Assembly (NCBI GenBank): GCA_032250905.1 | Contig: JAVVEQ010000007.1 | Span: 1-64,000 of the forward strand | Origin: Desulfotignum sp032250905 | Lineage (GTDB): Bacteria > Desulfobacterota > Desulfobacteria > Desulfobacterales > Desulfobacteraceae | Direction of reading: 5' to 3' | DNA length: 64,000 bases | Program-made: the position numbers and the translations under genes | Part shown: positions 36,718-45,260 of the stretch, in pieces | How positions within the stretch are numbered: position 1 is the stretch's first letter | Layout: every line of letters starts with the position of its first letter | The notes under the pieces: model-generated | Databases searched by the model: none | The model's input: only the letters and a program-made list of their open reading frames with translations | What the model was told of the DNA's origin: nothing

Positions 36718-39700
36718 ATGACCGAAATGGAAAAAGGATCGGTAATGGTGGTTGGTGCCGGTATCGCTGGTATCCAGGCATCCCTGGATCTGGCGGATTC
36801 CGGACATCTGGTCTTTCTGGTGGACAAGAATTCGGCCATCGGAGGTACCATGGCCCAGCTGGACAAAACCTTTCCCACCAATGACTGCTCCATGTGCATC
36901 ATCTCCCCCAAACTGGTGGAGGCCGGGCGGCACCTGAACGTGGAGCTTCTGACCCTGAGCGAGATTGAATCCGTGGAAGGGGAAGCCGGGAATTTTACGG
37001 TGACCCTGACGGAACATGCCCGGTATATAGACATGGACAAATGCACGGCCTGCGGGGAATGCGGCAAGGTGTGTCCGGTGAACCTGCCCAACCGGTTCGA
37101 TGAAAATCTGGGAGAGCGCAAGGCCGCATTCAAGCTATATCCACAGGCCATGCCCTCGGCCTGGGCCATTGAAAAAACCGATACAGCTCCCTGCCGCCTC
37201 ACCTGTCCGGCCGGGCTCAATGTTCAGGGGTATGTGCAGATGGTCAAGCAGGGCAAATATAAACAGGCCCTGGAGATCATCATGGAACAACTGCCTCTGC
37301 CGGGCGTCCTGGGCCGGATATGCCCGCATGAGTGTGAGGATGCCTGCCGGCGCTGTCAGGTGGAGGCGCCCGTGGCCATCCGGGATCTCAAACGCCTGGC
37401 TGCAGACCAGTTTGACCCCAGGCAGATAGAGATCCCCTGTGATCCGAAAATCGGAAAAAAAGTGGCCATTATCGGTTCCGGCCCGGCCGGGCTGTCCTGC
37501 GGATTTCATCTGTCAAAAAAAGGGGTGGATGCCGTGATTTTCGAGGCCCTGCCAAAACCCGGCGGCATGCTGCGGGTGGGGATTCCGGACCACCGGCTGC
37601 CGCCTGGTGTGCTGGACAGAGACATCGAAGTGATCACCGGCTTAGGGGTGCTGATTCACTGCAATCAGCGACTGGGTCACGATATCACTGTGGACAGCCT
37701 GGTGGCTGAAGGATTCGATGCAGTGTTTCTTGCCCTGGGAGCCCACAAAGGGCTGTCTTTAGGCATCCCCGGCGAAGATCTTTCAGGCGTGCGCCAGGGC
37801 GTGGATTTTCTGCGGGAACTGAATCTCACCGGCAGTACCGCCGTGGGGAAACATGTGGGCATCATCGGCGGCGGCAACGTGGCCATTGATGTAGCCCGGT
37901 CCGCGGTGCGCCTGGGTGCGGAAACCGTCACCATCATATACAGACGGACCCGAAAGGAGATGCCGGCCTGGGAAGAGGAAATTTGCGCCGCTGAAGACGA
38001 GGGGGTGACCATCACCTATCTGGCGGCTCCCCAGAAGGTGCTTGAGGCAGACGGCCGGGTATCGGGTCTGCGGGTGATCAAAATGGAACTGGGGGAACCG
38101 GATGCCTCGGGCCGGCGACGGCCCGTGCCCGTGCCCGGCAGTGAATACGACCTTCCCATTGATCAGCTTATCTGTGCCATCGGCCAGCAGCCGGACATCT
38201 CCGTACTGGAGGACCTGGCGGATGTGAAAATTTCCCGGTGGAACACCATGGAAGTGGATTCGGTCACCCTGGCAACGGACCGGCCCGGCGTGTTTGCCGG
38301 CGGGGACCTGCAGACTGGACCGGGCGTGGCCATCGGAGCGGTGGCAGCAGGTATGGAGGCGGCGGAATCGATCTTCCGCTATCTCACCGGCCGGGATATG
38401 GCCGATGGCAGGGACATGCCGATGGTTGATGAGCCTGTTTACCGCCCGGTGGACCCGGATATGAAGCCTGAAACCCGGTACCGGATGCCGGAACTGCCTC
38501 CTGAAAAGCGGGCCGGCAACTTTGACGAAGTGGAGCTCGGGTATGACCCGGCCGACGGACAGAAAGAAGCGGCACGGTGCCTGAACTGCGGGTACTGCTC
38601 TGAGTGCATGCAGTGCGTGGATGCGTGCCTGGCTGATGCCGTGGACCACTTTATGACACCCAGAACCCGCACCGTTCATGTGGGAGCCATTATTCTGGCG
38701 CCGGGGTTTTCCCCGTTCGAACCCAAAGAGATGATCACCTACTGTTACGGCCACAGTCCCAATGTCATGACCTCCCTGGAATTCGAACGGATACTGTCTG
38801 CTTCGGGCCCCTATAACGGGCATCTGGTGCGGCCTTCGGATGAAGAGGAACCGAAAAAGATCGCCTGGCTCCAGTGTGTGGGCTCCCGGGACATCAACAA
38901 GGGGGATCATTCTTACTGCTCCGGGGTGTGCTGCATGTACGCCTCCAAACAGGCGGTGATCGCCAAAGAGCATGCCGGTAAGAACCTGGACTGCGCCATT
39001 TTCTACATGGATATGCGGACGCACGGTAAAGAGTTTGACAAGTACCAGATACGGGCCCAGGACGATGCCGGGGTACGGTATGTGAGATCCCGTATCCATT
39101 CGGTGTTCCCGGAGCCCGGGGACCGCTACCGGCTGGTGTATGCCACCGAGGCGGGGAACCTGGCCGAGGAGATATTCGACATGGTGGTGCTGTCCATCGG
39201 GCTGGCCCCCAACAAAGAGGCGGCCAAACTTGCCGGCAGGCTGGGCATCGACCTGAACCGGCATGGTTTTGCCGCCACAACCGACATGTTGCCTGTGGGA
39301 ACTTCCCGGGAGGGAATCTATGTGTGCGGCACCTTTCAGGAACCCAAGGATATCCCGTCTTCTGTCATGGAAGCTTCGGCTGCGGCAGCCACCGCATCCA
39401 TGGCCATGGCGGACGACCGCTGGACCCTGACCCGCACCCGGGAACTGCCGCCTGAAACTGATGTGGCCGGGGCCATCCCCCGCATCGGGGTGTTTGTGTG
39501 CAACTGCGGCATCAACATCGGCGGAGTGGCGGATGTGCCGGCGGTGCGTGATTACGCAAAGACCCTGCCCTATGTGGTGCATGTGGAGGACAACCTGTTC
39601 ACCTGTTCCCAGGATGCCCAGGACCATATGAAACAGGTGATCGTGGAAAACAACATCAACCGGGTGGTGGTGGCCTCCTGTTCCCCACGGACCCATGAGC

Positions 39701-41193
39701 CCCTGTTCCAGGAGACCATCCGGGATGCCGGGCTGAACAAATACCTGTTCGAGATGGCCAACATCCGGGACCAGAACACCTGGGTACACATGAACCAGCC
39801 GGAAAAAGCCACGGCAAAGGCCAAGGACCTGGTGAGGATGGCTGTGGCCAAGGCCGCGTTCGTGGAACCGCTGCATCAGGTGAGCCTGCCCATCAAAAAA
39901 TCCCTGCTCGTTGTGGGCGGGGGCGTGGCCGGCATGGAAGCCGCCCGCATGGCATCGGCCCAGGGCGTGGTCGTGCACCTGGTGGAACAGACCGGAGTGC
40001 TGGGCGGGATCGCCCGGCAACTGAACACCACCTGGCAGGGAGAGGCGGTTGCCCCCTACCTGGAAACCCTGGTGAAATCGGTCCAGGAAGACCCGGGCAT
40101 CACCGTGCACCTGAACGCCCGGGTGACACGCACCACCGGCTCCAAGGGCAATTTTACCACCTCCCTGACTTTTGAAGGCAGTCCGGAAGACCGTGATCCG
40201 GGCGAAGAAACCCTTGTCGAGCACGGGGCTGCAGTTATCGCCACCGGCGGCATGGAGTACAAACCGGATGAATACCTGTATGGGGATCATCCCGATGTGC
40301 TGACCCACCTGGACATGGATGCGGCATTCCGGGAAAACGATCCCCGCATTGAAAAAGGCCGATCTTTTGTGTTCATTCAATGCGTAGGTTCCAGGAACGA
40401 AGCCCATCCCTTCTGCTCCAGGGTGTGCTGCACCCACAGCCTTAAATCCGCCATTGCCCTGAAAAAAATCGACCGCCGCAAACGGGTATTCGTGATCTAC
40501 AGGGATATCCGTTCCTACGGGTTCCGGGAGGATCTCTACCAGACCGCCCGGGAGCTGGGGGTGCTGTTCATCCGGTACGATCTTGAGCGCATGCCCGAGG
40601 TGGAAAAGGACAGCGAGAGACGTCTGAGATTATCCGTGTTTGACCCGGTACTCCAGATGCCCGTGACCATTGCCCCGGATCTGTTGGTGCTGGCTTCCGG
40701 CGTGGTGCCGGCAGACAACAAAGCCCTGTTTGAAAAATTCAAGGTGCCGGTGAACAGCGACGGGTTCCTGGTGGAAGCCCATGCCAAGCTTCGGCCCGTG
40801 GACTTTGCCTCGGACGGCCTGTTCGTGGCGGGACTGGCCCACTATCCCAAGCCCCTGGAAGAGAGCATCGCCCAGGCCAGGGCTGCAGTATCCCGGGCCA
40901 TGGCCATCCTGTCAAAGGATGCCCTCATGGTGGGGGGCGTGGTGGCTGTGGTGGAAAAGGAAAAATGCGCCGTGTGTCTCACCTGCGTACGCACCTGCCC
41001 CTATGGCATCCCCTATATTCACGAAGAGGGGTACGCACAGATCGAGCCGTTCGAGTGCCACGGGTGCGGTGCCTGTGTGGCGGAATGCCCGGGCAAGGCC
41101 ATCACCTTGAACCATTTCACCGACCAGCAGATCATCGCCAAAACCGATGCCCTGTTTGAAACACACCCCGAGACCGAGGAGGCGGCATCATGA
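36718..41193 (+). CDS. hdrA: HdrA with inserted GltD/NfnB module, Cys form (hdrA2)
   Basis: A 1491-aa paralogue of hdrA1 with the same layout: FAD motif VVGAGIAGIQASLDLA; NDCSMCIISPKLVEAGRH with Cys60 where hdrA1 has Sec; [4Fe-4S] CTACGECGKVC; inserted GltD/NfnB module with ICPHECEDACRRCQ, IGSGPAGLSCGFHL, IGGGNVAIDVARSAVRLG and the Arg-containing YRRTRKEMPAWEEE typical of NADP-binding members; CLNCGYCSECMQC; second HdrA unit (FVCNCGINIGG, VVGGGVAGMEAARM); C-terminal ferredoxin CAVCLTCVRTC and CHGCGACVAEC. The ATG 36718 is chosen for AAGGAGG at 36705-36711 and its match to hdrA1. It is the flavin hub of the second cluster. Confidence 0.95.
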   Translation: MTEMEKGSVMVVGAGIAGIQASLDLADSGHLVFLVDKNSAIGGTMAQLDKTFPTNDCSMCIISPKLVEAGRHLNVELLTLSEIESVEGEAGNFTVTLTEHARYIDMDKCTACGECGKVCPVNLPNRFDENLGERKAAFKLYPQAMPSAWAIEKTDTAPCRLTCPAGLNVQGYVQMVKQGKYKQALEIIMEQLPLPGVLGRICPHECEDACRRCQVEAPVAIRDLKRLAADQFDPRQIEIPCDPKIGKKVAIIGSGPAGLSCGFHLSKKGVDAVIFEALPKPGGMLRVGIPDHRLPPGVLDRDIEVITGLGVLIHCNQRLGHDITVDSLVAEGFDAVFLALGAHKGLSLGIPGEDLSGVRQGVDFLRELNLTGSTAVGKHVGIIGGGNVAIDVARSAVRLGAETVTIIYRRTRKEMPAWEEEICAAEDEGVTITYLAAPQKVLEADGRVSGLRVIKMELGEPDASGRRRPVPVPGSEYDLPIDQLICAIGQQPDISVLEDLADVKISRWNTMEVDSVTLATDRPGVFAGGDLQTGPGVAIGAVAAGMEAAESIFRYLTGRDMADGRDMPMVDEPVYRPVDPDMKPETRYRMPELPPEKRAGNFDEVELGYDPADGQKEAARCLNCGYCSECMQCVDACLADAVDHFMTPRTRTVHVGAIILAPGFSPFEPKEMITYCYGHSPNVMTSLEFERILSASGPYNGHLVRPSDEEEPKKIAWLQCVGSRDINKGDHSYCSGVCCMYASKQAVIAKEHAGKNLDCAIFYMDMRTHGKEFDKYQIRAQDDAGVRYVRSRIHSVFPEPGDRYRLVYATEAGNLAEEIFDMVVLSIGLAPNKEAAKLAGRLGIDLNRHGFAATTDMLPVGTSREGIYVCGTFQEPKDIPSSVMEASAAAATASMAMADDRWTLTRTRELPPETDVAGAIPRIGVFVCNCGINIGGVADVPAVRDYAKTLPYVVHVEDNLFTCSQDAQDHMKQVIVENNINRVVVASCSPRTHEPLFQETIRDAGLNKYLFEMANIRDQNTWVHMNQPEKATAKAKDLVRMAVAKAAFVEPLHQVSLPIKKSLLVVGGGVAGMEAARMASAQGVVVHLVEQTGVLGGIARQLNTTWQGEAVAPYLETLVKSVQEDPGITVHLNARVTRTTGSKGNFTTSLTFEGSPEDRDPGEETLVEHGAAVIATGGMEYKPDEYLYGDHPDVLTHLDMDAAFRENDPRIEKGRSFVFIQCVGSRNEAHPFCSRVCCTHSLKSAIALKKIDRRKRVFVIYRDIRSYGFREDLYQTARELGVLFIRYDLERMPEVEKDSERRLRLSVFDPVLQMPVTIAPDLLVLASGVVPADNKALFEKFKVPVNSDGFLVEAHAKLRPVDFASDGLFVAGLAHYPKPLEESIAQARAAVSRAMAILSKDALMVGGVVAVVEKEKCAVCLTCVRTCPYGIPYIHEEGYAQIEPFECHGCGACVAECPGKAITLNHFTDQQIIAKTDALFETHPETEEAAS

Positions 41194-41246
41194 AAACAGA
41201 ACAACAAGCCGCCGGCAACACCAGCCACGGGCGGGAAAGGAGTGCC

Positions 41247-41660
41247 ATGAACAGCCAGATGTTTGAACCCAGGATCGTTGCATTCTGCTGCCAGTACTGA
41301 GCGTATGCTGCAGGGGACCTGGCAGGTTCCATGAGGTTGTCCTATCCGGCGGATGTCAAGATTATCCAGGTGCCCTGCACCGGCCGGGTGGATATCATCC
41401 ATCTGCTCAAAGCACTGGAGGACGGGGCGGACGGCGTGTACGTGGCCGGCTGCCTGGAAGGGGAATGCCATTACCTGGAAGGCAATTACAAGGCCCGCCG
41501 CAAGGTGGAATCCGTGAAAAAAACCCTGGCCGAACTGGGCATCGAACCTGAACGGGTGGCGATGTACAACCTGTCCTCGGCCCAGGGTGCGAGGTTCGCC
41601 GAAATTGCCAACGAAATGGTGCAGCAGATCAGAGACCTGGGCCCCACCCCGGTCCGTTAA
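41247..41660 (+). CDS. mvhD: Selenocysteine-containing MvhD-like protein (mvhD2)
   Basis: The 137-aa paralogue of mvhD1 reads through TGA 41298-41300 (residue 18) in FCCQY-U-AYAAGDLAGS. The downstream frame continues with VPCTGRVDIIHLLKALEDGA and VAGCLEGECHYLEGN, collinear with mvhD1. The ATG 41247 has AAAGGAG close upstream and matches the mvhD1 start; an in-frame ATG at 41190, overlapping the hdrA2 stop, would add 19 residues and is an alternative. It likely transfers electrons between HdrA2 and MetFV or another partner. Confidence 0.93.
41315..41330 (+). promoter_or_regulatory. Putative bSECIS hairpin of mvhD2
   Basis: GGACCTGGCAGGTTCC, identical to the mvhD1 element and again 14 nt after the TGA. 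Conservation of the bases among paralogues that differ elsewhere supports a signal role, though the codons also encode the conserved DLAGS. Confidence 0.65.
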
Positions 41661-41701
41661 CCGTATGGGGTCAGGCACTGACCCCCGAAAGGGAGGATAA
41701 A

Positions 41702-42379
41702 ATGATAGTTGCAGATCGCAAGCCTCTGGATGAAATACTGGGGATGGTGGCAGACAAGGATAAAATCCTCATCCTCGGGTGTAAAGGATGTGTGACGGTA
41801 TGTAATGTGGGCGGGATCAAGGAGGCGGAGATCCTGGCCGCTTCTGTAAAGATCGCCCGAAAAAAAGAAGGCCGCCCGGTGGCGGTGGACCACCGGGTCC
41901 TGGAACGTCAGTGTGACAATGAATATGTGGCCCAGTTAGCGGACAGCGTCGCTGACTACCAGGCCGTGGTATCCATGGCCTGCGGCGTGGGTCCCCAGTT
42001 TCTGTCGGAAATGTATCCGGAACAGGTGTTTTACCCGGCCGTGAACACCACCTTTTTCGGCGGTGCGGTCCAGCACGGGGTGTGGGAGGAGCGCTGCGCC
42101 GGGTGCGGGGCCTGCGGCATACACCTGTTCGGCGGCCTGTGCCCCATCGCCCGGTGCGCCAAGAGCCTGCTCCACGGTCCCTGCGGCGGATCTTCCAAAG
42201 GTATCTGCGAGGTGCACAAGGACACCGCCTGCATCTGGGATGCGATCGTGAAAAAGAAAATGGAAACCGGCCGCCTGGAGGACCTGGTGGCGGTCAAGCC
42301 GTTCAAGGACTGGCGCACGGCCCGGGACGGGGGTCCCCGGCGCAGTATCAGAGAAGAACTGGTCAAGGGAAATATATAA
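41702..42379 (+). CDS. metV: MetV, zinc-binding partner of MetF (metV2)
   Basis: The 225-aa paralogue of metV1 keeps LGCKGCVTVCNVGG, ERQCDNEY, ERCAGCGACGIHLFGGLCPIARCAK and HGPCGGSSKGICE. GGGAGG is upstream of the ATG. It is 15 bp from metF2 rather than overlapping as in cluster 1. In acetogens MetV carries metal-binding cysteines and is required with MetF for methylenetetrahydrofolate reduction; by context it docks MetF2 to MvhD2/HdrA2. Confidence 0.9.
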   Translation: MIVADRKPLDEILGMVADKDKILILGCKGCVTVCNVGGIKEAEILAASVKIARKKEGRPVAVDHRVLERQCDNEYVAQLADSVADYQAVVSMACGVGPQFLSEMYPEQVFYPAVNTTFFGGAVQHGVWEERCAGCGACGIHLFGGLCPIARCAKSLLHGPCGGSSKGICEVHKDTACIWDAIVKKKMETGRLEDLVAVKPFKDWRTARDGGPRRSIREELVKGNI

Positions 42380-42394
42380 AAGGAGGCACATGCC

Positions 42395-43321
42395 ATGACA
42401 GAATACAAATCAGGCAGCAATCTTGAAAAGGTCCTGTCGGCCGGTCATTTTGCATTCACCGGAGAGTGCGGTCCGCCCAAGGGGGCCAACGCGGACCACC
42501 TCAAGAAAAAGTTTAAATATCTCAAGGGCAATGTGGACTGCGTCAACATGACCGACAATCAGACGGCAGTGGTGCGCATGTCTTCTATGGCCGGGTCCGC
42601 CCTGATGATAGCTGAGGGCCTGGAACCCAATTTCCAGATGGTGTGCCGTGACAGAAACCGTCTGGCCATGATGTCTGACATCCTGGGGGCCTATGCCTTG
42701 GGCGTACGAAACATGCTGTGCCTGTCCGGGGATCACCAGAGTTTCGGCAACCATCCGGAAGCCAAAAACGTGCATGACATCGATTCCATGCAGCTGATCG
42801 CCCTGGTGAAAAAGATGCGGGACGAGGGGAAATTTCTGAACGGCGAGGAGATCGACGTGCCCCCGAAAATGTTCATCGGCGCGGCCTGTAATCCCTTTGC
42901 AGATCCTTACGAATTCCGGGTCCATCGCTTGGCAACAAAGATTGCGGCAGGGGCGGATTTCATCCAGACCCAATGCATTTTCAATATGGACAAATTTCGG
43001 GATTTCATGAAACAGGTGGTGGACAAAGGTCTCCATGAACGCTGCTACATTCTGGCAGGGGTCACGCCCATGAAAAATGCGGGCATGGCCAACTTCATGT
43101 CCAGGTACGTGCCCGGCATGGATATCCCCGAGTCTCTGATCAAACGCCTCAAAGGGGTGGACAAACGGGATCAGGCCGAAGAAGGCATCAAAATCGCTTT
43201 GGAACAGATCGAAGAATTCAAACACATGGAAGGGGTGGCCGGCGTCCACCTCATGGCCATCGAATGGGAGCACAAAGTTCCGGAAATCGCCGAACGCGCG
43301 GGGGTCCTTCCCCGGCCGTAA
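42395..43321 (+). CDS. metF: Methylenetetrahydrofolate reductase (metF2)
   Basis: The 308-aa MetF has FTGECGPPKGANADHL, VDCVNMTDNQTAVVRMSS, FQMVCRDRNRLAMMSD, NMLCLSGDHQSFG and ADFIQTQCIFNMDKF, near-collinear with metF1. AAAGGAGG precedes the ATG. It ends the second operon, with a strong terminator 18 bp later. Function as in metF1: interconversion of methylene- and methyl-tetrahydrofolate using electrons routed through MetV, MvhD and HdrA (complex inferred from gene order). Confidence 0.94.
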   Translation: MTEYKSGSNLEKVLSAGHFAFTGECGPPKGANADHLKKKFKYLKGNVDCVNMTDNQTAVVRMSSMAGSALMIAEGLEPNFQMVCRDRNRLAMMSDILGAYALGVRNMLCLSGDHQSFGNHPEAKNVHDIDSMQLIALVKKMRDEGKFLNGEEIDVPPKMFIGAACNPFADPYEFRVHRLATKIAAGADFIQTQCIFNMDKFRDFMKQVVDKGLHERCYILAGVTPMKNAGMANFMSRYVPGMDIPESLIKRLKGVDKRDQAEEGIKIALEQIEEFKHMEGVAGVHLMAIEWEHKVPEIAERAGVLPRP

Positions 43322-43338
43322 ATCCTTCCCCCCCAGTG

Positions 43339-43381
43339 TCAGGACGTCCCTGTTTTGTTCAAGAAAGCAGGGATGTCCTGA
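43339..43381 (+). terminator. Terminator of the second Hdr-MetFV operon
   Basis: TCAGGACGTCCCTG (43339-43352) pairs with CAGGGATGTCCTGA (43368-43381), 14 bp with one G-U pair, around a 15-nt loop, 18 bp after the metF2 stop. The following T run is weak. Confidence 0.7.
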
Positions 43382-43543
43382 TCTCGATCATTCGTAAATT
43401 TATCTCTTTCAACTGAATTTGGAATATGGTATTTATAAAAGTTTTAAATGCTTTGCCATGCAGAGTGACATCCACTGCGGCATGGGGTCCTGAAAAAGGT
43501 ATGGGGATAACAGGCAAGAGGCCTGCTGACAAAAGAGGGGACA

Positions 43544-45223
43544 ATGGAAGAGACAATAAACAGAGGCCATTTTATCGAGACCATCATCCGGCAGGATGTG
43601 GCAGACAACAAAAACGACGGCCGGGTAGCCACCCGGTTTCCGCCGGAACCCAACGGTTATCTGCACATCGGTCATGCCAAATCCATCTGCCTGAACTTTA
43701 ACATGGCCCGGAAATTTTCCGGTCACTGCAACCTGCGGTTCGATGACTCCAACCCGGCCAAAGAAAAGCAGATCTATATCGATTCCATTGAATCCACGGT
43801 GCACTGGCTGGGGTTTGATTACGGCAACGCCTTGTTTGCGTCGGATTATTTTGACCAATTGTATGCCTTTGCCGAAGAACTCATTGAAAACGGGCTGGCC
43901 TATGTCTGCAGCCTGCCGGCTGAGGAGATCCGGGCTTACCGGGGCACCTTGACAGAACCGGGGAAAAACAGTCCCTTCCGGGACCGGTCCGTGACCGAAA
44001 ACCTGGATCTGTTCCGGCGCATGAAGCAGGGCGAATTTGAAGAAGGGACCCATACCCTGCGGGCGAAAATCGATATGGCCTCCCCCAACATCAACCTGCG
44101 GGACCCGGTGATTTATCGAGTCAAAAAAGCGCCCCATCCCAGAACCGGGGATAAATGGTGCATCTATCCCATGTATGATTTCACCCATTGCGTGTCCGAT
44201 GCTTTGGAAGGCATCACCCATTCGTTGTGCAGCCTGGAGTTCGAGGACCATCGGCCCCTGTATGACTGGTTTCTGGACAATCTGTCCGTGCCCTGTCACC
44301 CCCGGCAGATCGAGTTCGCCCGCATGAATATCAACTTTACCGTGCTGTCCAAACGCAAGCTCCAACTGCTGGTGGACCAGGGCCATGTGACGGGCTGGGA
44401 CGATCCCCGGCTGCCAACCCTGGAAGGGATGCGGCGGCGGGGCTATACGCCTGCGGCCATCCGTAATTTCTGCGACACCATAGGCGTGTCCAAAAAGGAA
44501 AGCCGCATCGATATCGGTCTTCTGGAATCCTGCCTCAGGGACGATCTCAATGAAAATGCGCCCCGGGCCATGGGGGTGTTGAGACCGTTGAAGGTGATCA
44601 TTGAAAACTATCCGGCGGATAAAACCGAAACCCTGACATCCATGGTCCATCCCCAGAAACCGGAGATGGGCACCCGGGAAATCACGTTTTCCAGAGAGAT
44701 CTATGTGGAGCAGGAGGATTTCATGGAAGATCCGCCAAAGAAATTTTTCCGGCTGGGGCCGGGCAGGGAGGTGCGGCTGCGAAGTGCGTATCTGGTGACC
44801 TGCAAAGAGGTGGTCAAAGACGATCAGGGAAATGTCACAACACTGATCTGTACCTATGATCCGGAAACAAGAGGCGGCAACGCTCCGGACGGCAGAAAGG
44901 TGAAAGGAACGATTCACTGGGTGGATGCCGGTAACTGCCTGGATGCTCAGGTGCGGCTGTATGACCGGCTGTTCATGGATGAAGACCCGGAAAAAGGGGG
45001 GCAGGATTTTACGCAGAACCTGAACCCGGCCTCACTGGAGACCCTGGATGACTGCAAACTGGAAAAAAATATGGCCGATGCCCTTCCCGGACAGGTGTTT
45101 CAGTTCGAGCGACTGGGGTATTTCTGTCTGGATGCCGCAGACAGCAACTCACTGGCCACGGTGTTCAACCGCACCGTAACCCTGCGGGACACCTGGGCCA
45201 AGGTAACCGGGAAACAACGATAA
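43544..45223 (+). CDS. glnS: Glutaminyl-tRNA synthetase
   Basis: GlnS charges tRNA-Gln with glutamine. The 559-aa product has the class I HIGH motif in PPEPNGYLHIGHAKSICLNF, RFDDSNPAKEKQIYIDSI, the GlnRS-type YPMYDFTHCVSDALEGITHSLCSLEF, the KMSKS-equivalent LSKRKLQLLV and the C-terminal anticodon-binding beta-barrels. Start ATG 43544; the preceding 43382-43543 stretch has no gene. GlnS is sporadic in bacteria, many of which use GatCAB instead. Confidence 0.96.
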   Translation: MEETINRGHFIETIIRQDVADNKNDGRVATRFPPEPNGYLHIGHAKSICLNFNMARKFSGHCNLRFDDSNPAKEKQIYIDSIESTVHWLGFDYGNALFASDYFDQLYAFAEELIENGLAYVCSLPAEEIRAYRGTLTEPGKNSPFRDRSVTENLDLFRRMKQGEFEEGTHTLRAKIDMASPNINLRDPVIYRVKKAPHPRTGDKWCIYPMYDFTHCVSDALEGITHSLCSLEFEDHRPLYDWFLDNLSVPCHPRQIEFARMNINFTVLSKRKLQLLVDQGHVTGWDDPRLPTLEGMRRRGYTPAAIRNFCDTIGVSKKESRIDIGLLESCLRDDLNENAPRAMGVLRPLKVIIENYPADKTETLTSMVHPQKPEMGTREITFSREIYVEQEDFMEDPPKKFFRLGPGREVRLRSAYLVTCKEVVKDDQGNVTTLICTYDPETRGGNAPDGRKVKGTIHWVDAGNCLDAQVRLYDRLFMDEDPEKGGQDFTQNLNPASLETLDDCKLEKNMADALPGQVFQFERLGYFCLDAADSNSLATVFNRTVTLRDTWAKVTGKQR

Positions 45224-45260
45224 TAAATAAAACCGGATAACAACGGTTGGGAGGCAGATA

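Noticed and set aside
37783..40437. 884-codon open frame on the minus strand
   Set aside because: It lies wholly antisense to hdrA2, has a low-complexity Gly/His/Arg composition and no recognisable motif. Codon bias of the GC-rich sense gene removes stops on the other strand.
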